Shown here piece after piece: positions 41,599 to 50,957 of a DNA stretch of 64,000 nucleotides. This stretch comes from Cellulosimicrobium funkei (GTDB lineage: Bacteria > Actinomycetota > Actinomycetes > Actinomycetales > Cellulomonadaceae): positions 400,487-464,486 of the forward strand of contig NZ_SOZH01000005.1 in NCBI RefSeq assembly GCF_004519295.1. Reading direction: 5' to 3'. Within the stretch, counting starts at the first letter, position 1, and every line of letters begins with the position of its first letter. Under the pieces are notes generated by a model that worked only from the letters and a program-made list of their open reading frames with translations, had not been told where the DNA came from and searched no databases. Position numbers and translations under genes: made by a program.

Positions 41599-42570
41599 GT
41601 GACCGTGCCCGACGGCGGCCCGCGCCCGGTCGCGCCGGGCCGTCCCGCCGCGTCGCCGAGCGGGCTCCCGCGCGTCGTCGCGACGGACCTCGACGGCACG
41701 CTCCTGCGCTCCGACGGCACCGTCTCGGAGCGCACCCGCTCCGCCCTGCGCGCGGCCGAGCACGCGGGCGTCGAGGTGGTGTTCGTCACCGCCCGGCCGC
41801 CGCGCTGGCTCGGCGCGCTGGCCGACGTCGTGGGCGGGCACGGGCACGTCATCTGCCTCGGCGGGGCCGCCGTCTGGGACCTCGCGACCGCGAGCCCGCT
41901 CGACGTGGTCGGGTTCGCGGACGACGAGGCGGCAGCGCTCGTCGCGGAACTGCGCACCGCGGTCCCGGGGGTCACCCTCGCGTTCGAGCGCGTCGACGGC
42001 CCGACGTTCGACCCGGGCTTCCGCTCGACGCCGGACGACGACGCCGACGTCGTCGCCGTGGTCGAGACGACGCTCGGCCACGACGACGCGCCGGGCGACG
42101 CGGGACGGCAGCCCGTCGGCAAGATCCTCGCGCGCGACCCCGCCGTGCCCGTCGAGGACGCCCCCGCGACGCAGCCGGTCGTCGTCGCGGACGGGCAGAC
42201 GACGGCGCAGGAGACGTTCTTCGCGCGCGTGCGCGACGCCGTCGGGGACCGCGCCCACCTCGCCTACTCCGGCGCGGCAGGGCTCGCCGAGCTGCTCGCC
42301 CCGACGGTCACCAAGGACGCCGCGCTCGCGCGCTGGTGCGCGCGCCTCGGCGTCGAACCGCACGACGTCTGGGCGTTCGGCGACATGCCCAACGACCTGC
42401 CCATGCTGCGCTGGGCAGGGCGCTCGTTCGCCGTCGCGAACGCGCACCCCGACGTGCTCGCTGCGGCGACCGACCGCACGGGCTCGAACGACCACGACGG
42501 CGTCGCGCGCGTCCTGTTCGACGCCGTCGAGGCCCTGCGCGGCGCGCCGAGGAGGACGACGGCCCGCTGA
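41599..42570 (+). CDS. Cof-type HAD-superfamily phosphatase
   Basis: A 323-residue phosphatase. Motif I is VVATDLDGTLLRSDGTVSER (nucleophile Asp), motif II is FVTARPPRW, and motifs III/IV are TKDAALARWC and FGDMPNDLPML. The type IIB cap lies between them. Such enzymes act on sugar phosphates, nucleotides or pyridoxal phosphate; the substrate is not clear. The GTG at 41599 follows the YajQ stop by 5 bp, so the two share a transcript. Confidence 0.92.
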   Translation: MTVPDGGPRPVAPGRPAASPSGLPRVVATDLDGTLLRSDGTVSERTRSALRAAEHAGVEVVFVTARPPRWLGALADVVGGHGHVICLGGAAVWDLATASPLDVVGFADDEAAALVAELRTAVPGVTLAFERVDGPTFDPGFRSTPDDDADVVAVVETTLGHDDAPGDAGRQPVGKILARDPAVPVEDAPATQPVVVADGQTTAQETFFARVRDAVGDRAHLAYSGAAGLAELLAPTVTKDAALARWCARLGVEPHDVWAFGDMPNDLPMLRWAGRSFAVANAHPDVLAAATDRTGSNDHDGVARVLFDAVEALRGAPRRTTAR

Positions 42571-42614
42571 GCGCGGCCACCGCGCTCCAGGCCCTGCACT
42601 CCGGTGCGGGCCGG

Positions 42615-43499
42615 TCAGTGGTACGTGATGCCGCCGTAGCCCGGGCCGTGGCCGGCCATCGCCTCGAGGCGCTTGATGCGCTCCGCCATCGGCGGGTGGG
42701 TCGCGAACATCTTGCCGACGCCCGCGCCGCGGAACGGGTTGGCGATCATGAGGTGCGAGACGTCGACGAGGTCGCGGTTCTGCGGCAGCGGGGCGCGCTG
42801 CGTCCCGGCGTCGAGCTTGCGCAGCGCGGACGCGAGCGCGAGGGGGTCCCCGGTGAGCTTCGCGCCGTCCTCGTCCGCGTCGTACTCGCGCGTGCGCGAG
42901 ATCGCGAGCTGCACGAGCATCGCCGCGATCGGCGCGAGGACCACCATGGCGATCGCCGCGAGCGGGTTGCCGCCGCGGTCGCGGTCGCCGCCGAAGATCA
43001 GCAGGAACTGCGCGAGCGACGTGATGACCCCGGCGAGCGCGCCCGCGACCGACGACGTGAGGATGTCGCGGTTGTACACGTGCATGAGCTCGTGCCCGAG
43101 GACGCCGCGCAGCTCGCGCTCGTCGAGCAGGCGCAGGATGCCCTCGGTGCAGCACACGGCGGCGTTCTTCGGGTTGCGACCCGTCGCGAACGCGTTGGGC
43201 GCCTGGGTGGGCGAGACGTACAGGCGCGGCATCGGCTGGCGCGCCTCGGTCGAGAGCTCGCGCACGATCCGGTACATGGCGGGCTGCTCGAGCTCGCTCA
43301 CCGGGCGCGCGTGCATCGCGCGGATCGCGATCTTGTCGGAGTTCCAGTAGCCGTAGAACGTCGTGACGAGGCCGATGCCGACGAACACCCACAGCAGGTT
43401 CGCGCGCGCGCCGAACAGGGCCCACAGGCCCAGGACGATGGCCCACATGACGCCGAACAGGCCCGCCGTCTTGAGACCGTTGAAGTGCTGACGCCCCAC
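42615..43499 (-). CDS. htpX: Membrane zinc metalloprotease HtpX
   Basis: A 294-residue membrane protease that takes part in quality control of membrane proteins. Helices 1-2 lie near residues 12-50. The zinc motif is [12 protein letters not shown], the third ligand lies in [13 protein letters not shown], and two more helices lie between. The start is the GTG at 43499 with a GGGAG ribosome site. A 233-bp gap with a terminator precedes it. Confidence 0.96.
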   Translation of the reverse strand: MGRQHFNGLKTAGLFGVMWAIVLGLWALFGARANLLWVFVGIGLVTTFYGYWNSDKIAIRAMHARPVSELEQPAMYRIVRELSTEARQPMPRLYVSPTQAPNAFATGRNPKNAAVCCTEGILRLLDERELRGVLGHELMHVYNRDILTSSVAGALAGVITSLAQFLLIFGGDRDRGGNPLAAIAMVVLAPIAAMLVQLAISRTREYDADEDGAKLTGDPLALASALRKLDAGTQRAPLPQNRDLVDVSHLMIANPFRGAGVGKMFATHPPMAERIKRLEAMAGHGPGYGGITYH

Positions 43500-43674
43500 G
43501 CTGTGCTCCCTTCCGCGCCCCGGGCCCGCCCGCGCGGTGTGCCGGGCGCCCGACGGGCGCCGACCCTGCCGACGCCCACCTGGATGAACGCCCGAGGCGA
43601 CCGTCCCGTTCCCGGGCGGGGCGACGGCGTCGGGCACCCGCGACGAGGGAGGTCCCGGACCACGCCCGGGACGA

Positions 43675-43712
43675 CGACGGCGCCCCACCCGGGTGCGGGT
43701 GGGGCGCCGTCG
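43675..43712 (-). terminator. Terminator of the ferredoxin reductase gene
   Basis: A perfect 16-bp stem (43675-43690 with 43697-43712) with a 6-nt loop begins 20 bp after the reductase stop. It isolates that gene from htpX. Confidence 0.82.
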
Positions 43713-43732
43713 GGCGTGCGGCCGGGGCCGGG

Positions 43733-45145
43733 TCAGCCGGCCTGCGACTGGCCGCGCGCGACGCGGATCATGTCCTCGCGCGGCACGACCTTGATGCGCT
43801 CGCGCCCGTGCGGCTCGCCGAGCGAGCGCTCGTACGCGTCCAGGAGCTCCCAGCCCGACCACTCGATCGGGTCGACGCCGCGCTCGCGCAGGAAGTCCAG
43901 GACGGCCTCGGGCTCGCCGAGCGGCGCGACGCGGCCCGCCGTGAGGTCGGCCGCCGCGACGTCGCCGCCGTCGCCCGCGCCCGTGACGTCCTCGACGAGG
44001 TGCCGGACGGTCTCGGACGCGTCGGACTTCGTGTGCCCGATGAGGCCCACGGGACCGCGCTTGATCCAGCCCGTCGCGTAGACGCCGGGGAGGTGCTCGC
44101 CATCGATGTCGACGACGCGGCCCTCGCGGTTGGGGATGACGCCCTTGAGCTCGTCGAAGGGGATCTCCGGGAGCGGCGAGCCGAAGTAGCCGACCGCGCG
44201 GTACACGGCCTGGACGGGCCACTCGTGGAACTCGCCCGTCCCGGACACCGTGCCGTCGCCGTTGAGACGCGTGCGCTCGGTCCGCAGCGCCTCGACCTTG
44301 CCGTCGCCGAGGACGGCCGACGGCGCGTGGAGGAAGTGCAGGTGCAGGCGGCGCGACGCCGTGTTCTCGCTCGGGTCCTTGAGCGTCCAGTCGGTGAGGG
44401 TCTTGACGACCTGCTTCGTCTGGTTCGAGGAGCTGATGGCGGCCATCGAGCCCTCGTCGAACTCGAAGTCCTCCGGGTAGACGATGACGTCGACGTCCGG
44501 GACGTGGCCCAGCTCGCGCAGCTCGAGCGGCGAGAACTTGGCCTGCGCCGGGCCGCGGCGCGCGAAGACGTGCACGTCGGTGACCGGCGACGCCTTGAGC
44601 GCCTCGTAGACGTTCTGCGGGACCTCGGTCGGCAGCAGGTCGTCCGCGTGCTTGGCGAGCACGCGCGCGACGTCGAGCGCGACGTTGCCGGCACCGAGGA
44701 CCGCGACCTGCTGGGCCTCGAGCGGCCACGTGCGCGGGACGTCGGGGTGGCCGTCGTACCAGGACACGAAGTCCGCCGCGCCGTAGGAGCCCGGGAGGTC
44801 GATGCCCTCGATCGGGAGCGCCGCGTCACGGATCGAGCCGGTCGAGAAGATCACCGCGTCGTAGTACTGGCGCAGGTCGTCCAGCTTGAGGTCGACGCCG
44901 TAGTCCACGTTCGCGAGCAGGCGGATGTCGCCGCGGCTCAGCACCTTGTGGAGCGCGACGATGATCTGCTTGATGCGCGGGTGGTCCGGCGCGACGCCGT
45001 AGCGCACGAGCCCGAACGGCGCGGGCAGGCGCTCGAACAGGTCGATGCTCACGTCGAGGTCGGTCTTGGACAGGATGTCCGCGGCGTAGATCCCGGCGGG
45101 ACCAGCGCCGACGATCGCGACGCGCAGTGGACGGATGCTGCTCAC
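43733..45145 (-). CDS. NADPH-ferredoxin reductase, FprA-like
   Basis: A 470-residue flavoprotein of the adrenodoxin-reductase type, which passes electrons from NADPH to ferredoxin for cytochrome P450s or other redox enzymes. The FAD motif is [19 protein letters not shown], followed by [20 protein letters not shown]; the NADP-binding fold is [20 protein letters not shown]. The C-terminus has [20 protein letters not shown]. The GTG at 45145 is the natural start. A symmetric GTGAGG-N4-CCTCAC site lies over its promoter. Confidence 0.95.
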   Translation of the reverse strand: MSSIRPLRVAIVGAGPAGIYAADILSKTDLDVSIDLFERLPAPFGLVRYGVAPDHPRIKQIIVALHKVLSRGDIRLLANVDYGVDLKLDDLRQYYDAVIFSTGSIRDAALPIEGIDLPGSYGAADFVSWYDGHPDVPRTWPLEAQQVAVLGAGNVALDVARVLAKHADDLLPTEVPQNVYEALKASPVTDVHVFARRGPAQAKFSPLELRELGHVPDVDVIVYPEDFEFDEGSMAAISSSNQTKQVVKTLTDWTLKDPSENTASRRLHLHFLHAPSAVLGDGKVEALRTERTRLNGDGTVSGTGEFHEWPVQAVYRAVGYFGSPLPEIPFDELKGVIPNREGRVVDIDGEHLPGVYATGWIKRGPVGLIGHTKSDASETVRHLVEDVTGAGDGGDVAAADLTAGRVAPLGEPEAVLDFLRERGVDPIEWSGWELLDAYERSLGEPHGRERIKVVPREDMIRVARGQSQAG

Positions 45146-45244
45146 AGGACAGGGCGCCTTCCGGTCGAGGACGGGGGTCTCTCCCGCGCGGCCGACGGGC
45201 CGTTCCGCGTCGACCGGTGGGTACCGGCCGCAGGAGACCTCTCG

Positions 45245-45274
45245 ATTGTACGACTGGGGTGAGGGTTGCCTCAC
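45245..45274 (-). promoter_or_regulatory. Promoter of the reductase with symmetric operator
   Basis: On the minus strand the -10 TACAAT (45245-45250) lies downstream of GTGAGG-N4-CCTCAC (45259-45274), which covers the -35 region. The symmetric site has partial similarity to DtxR/IdeR iron boxes. The regulator itself is not identified. Confidence 0.5.
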
Positions 45275-45362
45275 TCGGACCCTCTCCTCCGTGACCAGCC
45301 TGACACCGGTCTCGCCTGCTGGATACCCCGTCTTGCGGTCCGGGCGAATGTAACGCCGGGGG

Positions 45363-45836
45363 TCAGCGGTCGACGCGGAGGCTCTCCTGGACCGCGCGGA
45401 TCTCCGCCGCGGCCCACGGGTGCTGCGTCAGCGTGCACGTCCCCGTCGTCTGCACGAGGTCGGCCACGGGGCCGCGCGGGACCACGACGGTGCGCACCGC
45501 CTGCACGAGGACCGTGCCCCCGCCCCCCTTGAACGACGCCTCCAGCCAGCGCCCCGGCAGGCCGTCGACGTCCACCTCGCCGCCGTCGAGCTCGCGCAGG
45601 CGCGGCATCGGCCGGAGCTTGCGGAGCACCTCGGCGTGCGCGTCGTCGAGCGTCTGCTCCGCCCGGATCCGCGACACCGTGACGATGACGTTCGGGTTGA
45701 ACTCCCCCGGGTCGACCTCGCGGCCGAGCGCGAGCGGCAGGCCCACGTGCGGGAGCGGGACCCACCTCTCCGGCGCGACCACGCGCACCCCCACGGGCGC
45801 GGGGAAGTCGTCGCTCGGGTAGCGCAGCTCGGTCAT
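45363..45836 (-). CDS. Small LpqN/LpqT-like protein of the secretion locus
   Basis: A 157-residue protein without a signal peptide. The pattern (YPSDDFPAPVGVRVVAPERW, NPNVIVTVSRI, LPGRWLEASFKGGGGTVLVQ, then TLTQHPW) resembles the PsbP/Mog1-like fold of LpqN/LpqT. No catalytic motif is seen. It lies 104 bp beyond the WXG100-gene terminator hairpin's outer end and 131 bp after the WXG100 gene, at the end of the type VII-like locus. It may be a chaperone or accessory factor (inference). Confidence 0.68.
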   Translation of the reverse strand: MTELRYPSDDFPAPVGVRVVAPERWVPLPHVGLPLALGREVDPGEFNPNVIVTVSRIRAEQTLDDAHAEVLRKLRPMPRLRELDGGEVDVDGLPGRWLEASFKGGGGTVLVQAVRTVVVPRGPVADLVQTTGTCTLTQHPWAAAEIRAVQESLRVDR

Positions 45837-45912
45837 GCGTCAGGTCCTCTCGTCGGGGGTGGGCGCCACCGGGCGCGTCAGCAGTCTCGCACCCGAGCCC
45901 GGGCGCGCGTAC

Positions 45913-45953
45913 GCCGAGGGCGCGGGACCCTCTCGGGGTCCCGCGCCCTCGGC
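45913..45953 (-). terminator. 18-bp hairpin after the WXG100 gene
   Basis: A perfect 18-bp stem (45913-45930 with 45936-45953) with a 5-nt loop begins 14 bp after the WXG100 stop. It probably protects the short mRNA and reduces read-through to the LpqN-like gene. Confidence 0.82.
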
Positions 45954-45967
45954 GGAGCTCAGCCGGA

Positions 45968-46240
45968 TCAGCTGTTCGAAGCCTGCTCCTGCTGCTGCGC
46001 GTTCTGCGTGGCCTTCTGGCCCGCGTCCGTCAGCGTCTGCGCGACGTTGTTCAGCTGCGTCTGCGCGGCCGGCCAGTCGCTGCCCTTGAACTGCTGGGCG
46101 TCGGGGCCCTCCCACGGCACGCTCTGGATCTGGGAGTTCAGGTTCTGCATCGTCGTCCGGATCTCGTCCGCCTTCTGCTGCAGCGTCTGACCGAGCCCAC
46201 GGAGCTCCTCGACGTTCGCGCCCCACATGCCACCAGCCAT
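45968..46240 (-). CDS. WXG100-family (ESAT-6-like) protein
   Basis: A 90-residue helical-hairpin protein of the type exported by type VII systems. The central WxG turn appears as SVPWEGPDAQQF; helices before (ELRGLGQTLQQKADEIRTTM) and after (WPAAQTQLNNVAQTLTDAGQ) are typical. A Gln/Ala/Ser-rich C-terminus could hold the export signal, though no clear YxxxD/E is visible. The ATG at 46240 has GGAGAA upstream. It follows the FHA-FtsK ATPase gene, its likely export motor. Confidence 0.93.
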   Translation of the reverse strand: MAGGMWGANVEELRGLGQTLQQKADEIRTTMQNLNSQIQSVPWEGPDAQQFKGSDWPAAQTQLNNVAQTLTDAGQKATQNAQQQEQASNS

Positions 46241-46333
46241 GGTGTTCTCCTTCTGTGTCTCGACCCCCACCCTGCGTGGACGTCGTCCCGTTGTCGATGG
46301 CAGTACTCAACCATCGGGCCACGAGCGCCGTCG

Positions 46334-46351
46334 ATGGGGAGGTGTCCCCAT
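46334..46351. promoter_or_regulatory. Small inverted repeat upstream of WXG100
   Basis: ATGGGGA-GGTG-TCCCCAT lies in the 135-bp gap between the ATPase and WXG100 genes. It may be an operator or a weak hairpin that separates their expression. Confidence 0.3.
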
Positions 46352-46375
46352 GAGGTGCCCGTGGTCGTCACGTCG

Positions 46376-49300
46376 CTACCGCGGGAGCGCGACGTGCAGC
46401 TTGCGTGCCCTCCCCGAGACCACGAGGAAACCGCGTCCCGGCGGGAAGTCCGCGCGGCGGATGCGGCCCAGCCCCGTCCCGAGCAGCGTGTCGCCGTCGA
46501 GGTCGCCGGGCGTCAGGAGCAGACCGGTGCGGCCCGCCTTGAACGGCTGCGCGATCGCCCACGCCTGGCCCCACGTCGAGGACTCCGCCTCGCCCACGAC
46601 GAGCTGCTCGGCCCGCGTGGCGGCCCGCACGAACGCGACGAGCGGCTGCTCGGCCGGGGTGCCGGTGAACTCGGTCACCGACTCGACCAGCACCGTGAGC
46701 GTGCCAGGACGCAGCGACCCGCCCTCGATCGCCTGGGTGAGCGTCTCGAGGAGCGTCACGACCTCCTCGGGCGACGTCGCGACGGTGTCCCACGCGTCGA
46801 GCGCGGAGATGCTCGTGCGGCGCGGCGAGAGGTACACGACCCGACCCGCGCGCGCCCGGCGCACGGCCTGCGCGATGGTGACGAGCGCCGTCGTGCGGCC
46901 GCCCCCGGGAGGGCCGGAGAGCATGAACGTGCCGCGCGCGGGGAGCCCTACGGGCGCGATGTCGAGGTCGTCGAGGCCGATCGTCGGGCGCCCGCCCGTG
47001 ACCTCGGGCAGCGACTCGAGCGCGAAACCGTCCGGCAGCCGCTCGACGCCCGGCGCCTGCGGGATGCCGAGCCGCGTCATCGCGTCGCGAAGCTTGCCGA
47101 GCTCGCGCGCCTGGAGCGCGACGTTCGGGTCGCCACCCAGCACCGCGACCTGGACCTCGTTCTCGTCGAGGACGCCGCGCCCGGGCGGGGACGTCAGCGA
47201 CAGCACGTCCTTCGGGACGCCGAGCGTCAGGTAGTCGTCCTCGCTCGCGAGGCGCAGCACGAGCCGCTTCTGGATCGTCGAGCCGAGCGACGTCGGGACC
47301 GACGCCGCGCGGTCGCCCGCGACGACGACGTGGACGCCGACCTGGCGCCCGTCGGTCGCGACGGCCGTGAACGCGCCCCACACGGGGAACGCGTGCGCGG
47401 GCCGGAACTCGTACGACTCGCGGAACGCGCCGATGCCGTCGACCAGGAGCAGGATGCGCGGCTCGTCGGGCGCGCCGGCGAGCCGGCGGTACTCGTCGAG
47501 GCTGCCCGCGCGGACGGCGGCGTAGCGGGCGGACCGCTCGTCCACGAGGTCGCGCAGGGTGCGCAGCAGGCGCTGGACGCGCTCCTCGTCGTCGCCCGAG
47601 ATGACGGCGCCGACGTGCGGCAGGTCCTCGAGCATCCGCAGGCCGCTCGCGCCCGCGTCGATCGCGTACACCTGGACGGGGCCGCCGCGCGCGGTGATGG
47701 CGGCCGAGACCGCGATCGTCCGCAGCGTCGCGCTCTTGCCCGAGCCGCCCGTGCCGTAGATCGCCATGTTGCCGTCGCGGTCGGGCTCGTAGAACACCGT
47801 CGGCTGGGCCTGCGACTTCGGGTCGTCCTCCACGCCGAGCAGCAGCATCGTGTCCGTGCGCGGGTTGGGCAGGCGCGCGAGATCGTACGTCGGCGCGAGC
47901 TCGGCGAGCCACGGCTTGCGCGGCATCGGGACGGCGGCCTCGGTCGCGGCCCGCGAGATCGTCGCGACGACGCGCGCGATGTCGTTGGGGCCGGGGTCCG
48001 TGACCTCCTCGACCTCGGGCTCCGGGAGCTCCCAGCGCACCCCGGTGCCGAACGACATCTCCTGCACGTCGATCCGGGGACGCTCGGGGCGCGACGTCGT
48101 CCAGCCGCCGGCGTAGCCGGTCTGGAACGGCGTGATCCGGCCGGGGCCGGTCTTCACGGCGCCGCGACCCGGGATCGACGGGTCGAAGTGCGCGGCCATG
48201 GGGATGCCGAGGATGTCCGTCGAGTCGTCCTCGTCGGCCATGCGCAGCGCGACGCGCAGGTTCGTGTTGGCGCGCAGGTTGTCCTTGATGACGCCCGCGG
48301 GACGCTGCGTGGCGAGGATGAGGTGCAGCCCGAGGGACCGGCCGCGCTGGGCGACGTCCACGACGCCGTCCACGAACTCGGGGACCTCGTTGACCAGGGC
48401 CGCGAACTCGTCGACGACGATGAGCAGGCTCGGCGGCGCGTCCGGGTCGCCCGTGCGCTCGAGGGACGCCAGGTCCTTGGCCTTCTTCCGGTTGAGCAGG
48501 TGCTCGCGGTAGCGCAGCTCGGCCCGCAGCGACGTGAGCGCGCGGCGCACGAGGTGGGGCGAGAGGTCCGTGACGAGCCCGACGGTGTGCGGCAGGTTCA
48601 CGCAGTCCGCGAACGCGGCGCCGCCCTTGTAGTCGACGAACAGGAACGTCACGCGGTCCGGGCTGTGCGCGGCGGCCATGCCGAGCACCCAGGACTGGAG
48701 GAACTCGGACTTGCCCGCACCCGTCGTCCCGCCCACGAGCGCGTGCGGGCCCTGCGTGCGCAGGTCGAGGTACAGGGGCTCCGTGCCGGAGTGGCCGACG
48801 AGCCCGCGCAGGTTGGTCGGCGCCGAGCGCCGTACCGGCGGGGAGCCGTCGCGCGGCGTGAGCGACCCGTTCTCGCGCCACGCGTCGATGAGCCGGCTCG
48901 GGTCCTCCGCGAGCGCCGTGCCCGCGAGCGCGAGGTAGGAGACCGAGCGCGGGAGGTCCGAGTCGTCGTCGACGGGCGCGCCGACGTCGACCACCGGGGC
49001 CAGGATGCGCGCGACCTCGTGCGCCGTCGCGAGGTCCACCGTCTCGCACGCGACGGGGAAGGTCAGGCGCCCGACGCGGACCTCGCCGCTCGTCGCGCCG
49101 GCGGAGCCGCCCGGGGTGTCGGCGGTGTCGACGGTGTCCACGAGCACGAACGTGCGGCACGCGGCCGGGAGCTGCTCGACGGACGGCGCGACCCACACGA
49201 CGTGCACGCCCGCGTCCGCGCCGCGCTCGACGAGGCGCGTGAGACGCGAGCGGTCGACCGGGGCGTCGTCCTCGACGAGCACCACGACGGTCGGCAGGAC

Positions 49301-50854
49301 CGGCTTGGGGGTGTCCTCCCCCTCCTCGGGGTCGATCGGCCCGCGCAGCTCGGCGTGCGTGCCGAGGTCGGCGCCGCGCAGCTCGACGAGGTCCTCGAGC
49401 CGGGACAGGAGCGACTGCGCGGCCCCCGGGTTGTCGGCGAGGTGCTCGCCGCCCAGCGGGCTGTGGGCCGACCCGGTGTGCGGGAGCCACTCGAGCCATT
49501 CCCAGTCCGCGCGCGAGCGCTGCGACGTCACGGCCGCGAGCACGAGCTCCGACGGCGAGTGCAGGCCCGCGAGCTGGACCAGCACGCCGCGCGCGACGGC
49601 GTCGACCGCGGCGCCCGCCCCCGCGACCCCGAGCGCGCCGTCGGTCCGCAGCCGCGCGACGACCGGGACGCCGGAGATCGTGGCGCACTGCGCGTGCAGC
49701 TTCTCGAGCTCGTTCCAGTACTCCGGCAGCGTGTTGTTCTCGTTCGGCTGCTCGAGCTGCGTGCGCGCGGGCGCGGAGCCGAGACCGATCCGGACGGAGA
49801 GGAACGCGTCGTGCTCCGGGCGGTGCGTCCACAGCAGGCCGCCGAGGCGCCGCACCGCGTCGACCGTGTCGGCCACCGAGGGCGCCTCGGAGAGCCGCAC
49901 CGCGCGCTCGACCGCGTGCGTGCGGTCGATCGTGTCGCGCATCGCGACGACGGCGGCCTCGAACTGCTCGCGCTGCGCCTTGAGCTTGCGCCGCGCCTGC
50001 ACCTTCTGGTCGAGGTAGTTGCCGAGCATGAGGATCGGGCTGAGCCCGATGAAGACGATCGACAGGACGTTGCGCGTGACGGAGTAGAGGATCACGCCCA
50101 TGAGGAGCGGCGCGACCATCGCGAGGTAGGGGAACCGCTGCGGCTCGGGCGGCTGCGGCGGCTTGGGCGCGCGCAGCTTGCGCTCGCCGAAGCGGGCCAC
50201 GACGCGCGGGGACCGGTTGAACTCCACGACCGGGCTCGTCGGCGCGAGGCTCGTCGTGCGGTGCAGCGCGACGACCGAGACCACGGTCGAGCCGATCGTC
50301 ACGGTGTCCGCGGACGTGAGCGTCGAGCGCAGCATCCGCTGGCCGCCCATGACCAGGCCGTTCGCGGAGTTCGTGTCCGTGATCTCGATCGTCTCGCCGA
50401 CCGTGATGCGCGCGTGCCGCTTCGACACCTGCGGGTCGCTCAGGCGGATGTCCATGTTGCGGTCGCGCCCGAGGTAGCTCGTGCCGACGGGCAGCGAGAA
50501 CTCGCGCCCCGCGTCCGGGCCCTCGAGCACGCGCAGCACGGCGACGGCGGCCCCGCGGTCCTGGCCCGGCGAGTCGAACTGCTCGGACACCCGCACGATC
50601 GAGACGGTCGAGCCGGACCGCAGGCCCGCCTCGACGAGGTCGCTCGTCGGCGACAGCACGCGGCCCTGGCCGCTGCCCGACGGCGACGTACCGACCTGCA
50701 GCGTGAGCCGGTCCGGCACGGCGGTGCCCGCGCGCGTCGGGTCGCCCGCGAACAGCGCCTCGGCGACGTCGCGCACCGACGCCGTCGCGTCGGCCGTGAC
50801 GGCGACGTTCGTCGTGCTGGCGTCGGGGCGGTGCAGCGTGAGCTTGATTCGCAC
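46376..50854 (-). CDS. FHA-containing FtsK/EssC-like type VII secretion ATPase
   Basis: A 1,492-residue motor. Residues 1-90 look ubiquitin-like (MRIKLTLHRPDASTTNVAVT). An FHA domain spans about 105-195 (YLGRDRNMDIRLSD, VSKRHARI, TNSANG). Two membrane helices lie near 243-285, then three ATPase domains: D1 has Walker A GGTTGAGKS (Lys715) and Walker B LLIVVDEF; D2 has GTGGSGKS (Lys1040) with ILLLVDG; D3 has GPPGGGRTT, with Arg1320 in place of Lys. It should drive export of WXG100 proteins. The FHA domain suggests control by the Ser/Thr kinase encoded upstream. A GAGGA site precedes the GTG. Confidence 0.95.
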   Translation of the reverse strand: MRIKLTLHRPDASTTNVAVTADATASVRDVAEALFAGDPTRAGTAVPDRLTLQVGTSPSGSGQGRVLSPTSDLVEAGLRSGSTVSIVRVSEQFDSPGQDRGAAVAVLRVLEGPDAGREFSLPVGTSYLGRDRNMDIRLSDPQVSKRHARITVGETIEITDTNSANGLVMGGQRMLRSTLTSADTVTIGSTVVSVVALHRTTSLAPTSPVVEFNRSPRVVARFGERKLRAPKPPQPPEPQRFPYLAMVAPLLMGVILYSVTRNVLSIVFIGLSPILMLGNYLDQKVQARRKLKAQREQFEAAVVAMRDTIDRTHAVERAVRLSEAPSVADTVDAVRRLGGLLWTHRPEHDAFLSVRIGLGSAPARTQLEQPNENNTLPEYWNELEKLHAQCATISGVPVVARLRTDGALGVAGAGAAVDAVARGVLVQLAGLHSPSELVLAAVTSQRSRADWEWLEWLPHTGSAHSPLGGEHLADNPGAAQSLLSRLEDLVELRGADLGTHAELRGPIDPEEGEDTPKPVLPTVVVLVEDDAPVDRSRLTRLVERGADAGVHVVWVAPSVEQLPAACRTFVLVDTVDTADTPGGSAGATSGEVRVGRLTFPVACETVDLATAHEVARILAPVVDVGAPVDDDSDLPRSVSYLALAGTALAEDPSRLIDAWRENGSLTPRDGSPPVRRSAPTNLRGLVGHSGTEPLYLDLRTQGPHALVGGTTGAGKSEFLQSWVLGMAAAHSPDRVTFLFVDYKGGAAFADCVNLPHTVGLVTDLSPHLVRRALTSLRAELRYREHLLNRKKAKDLASLERTGDPDAPPSLLIVVDEFAALVNEVPEFVDGVVDVAQRGRSLGLHLILATQRPAGVIKDNLRANTNLRVALRMADEDDSTDILGIPMAAHFDPSIPGRGAVKTGPGRITPFQTGYAGGWTTSRPERPRIDVQEMSFGTGVRWELPEPEVEEVTDPGPNDIARVVATISRAATEAAVPMPRKPWLAELAPTYDLARLPNPRTDTMLLLGVEDDPKSQAQPTVFYEPDRDGNMAIYGTGGSGKSATLRTIAVSAAITARGGPVQVYAIDAGASGLRMLEDLPHVGAVISGDDEERVQRLLRTLRDLVDERSARYAAVRAGSLDEYRRLAGAPDEPRILLLVDGIGAFRESYEFRPAHAFPVWGAFTAVATDGRQVGVHVVVAGDRAASVPTSLGSTIQKRLVLRLASEDDYLTLGVPKDVLSLTSPPGRGVLDENEVQVAVLGGDPNVALQARELGKLRDAMTRLGIPQAPGVERLPDGFALESLPEVTGGRPTIGLDDLDIAPVGLPARGTFMLSGPPGGGRTTALVTIAQAVRRARAGRVVYLSPRRTSISALDAWDTVATSPEEVVTLLETLTQAIEGGSLRPGTLTVLVESVTEFTGTPAEQPLVAFVRAATRAEQLVVGEAESSTWGQAWAIAQPFKAGRTGLLLTPGDLDGDTLLGTGLGRIRRADFPPGRGFLVVSGRARKLHVALPR

Positions 50855-50957
50855 GGGAGTTCCTCGTTCGGGTCCGGGTGGTCAGCGGCGGACGGCGAGC
50901 GGTCGACGGGCGCGACCGACCGGAGCGCGCGGCGCGCGCTCGCAGGAGCGGGCGGGC

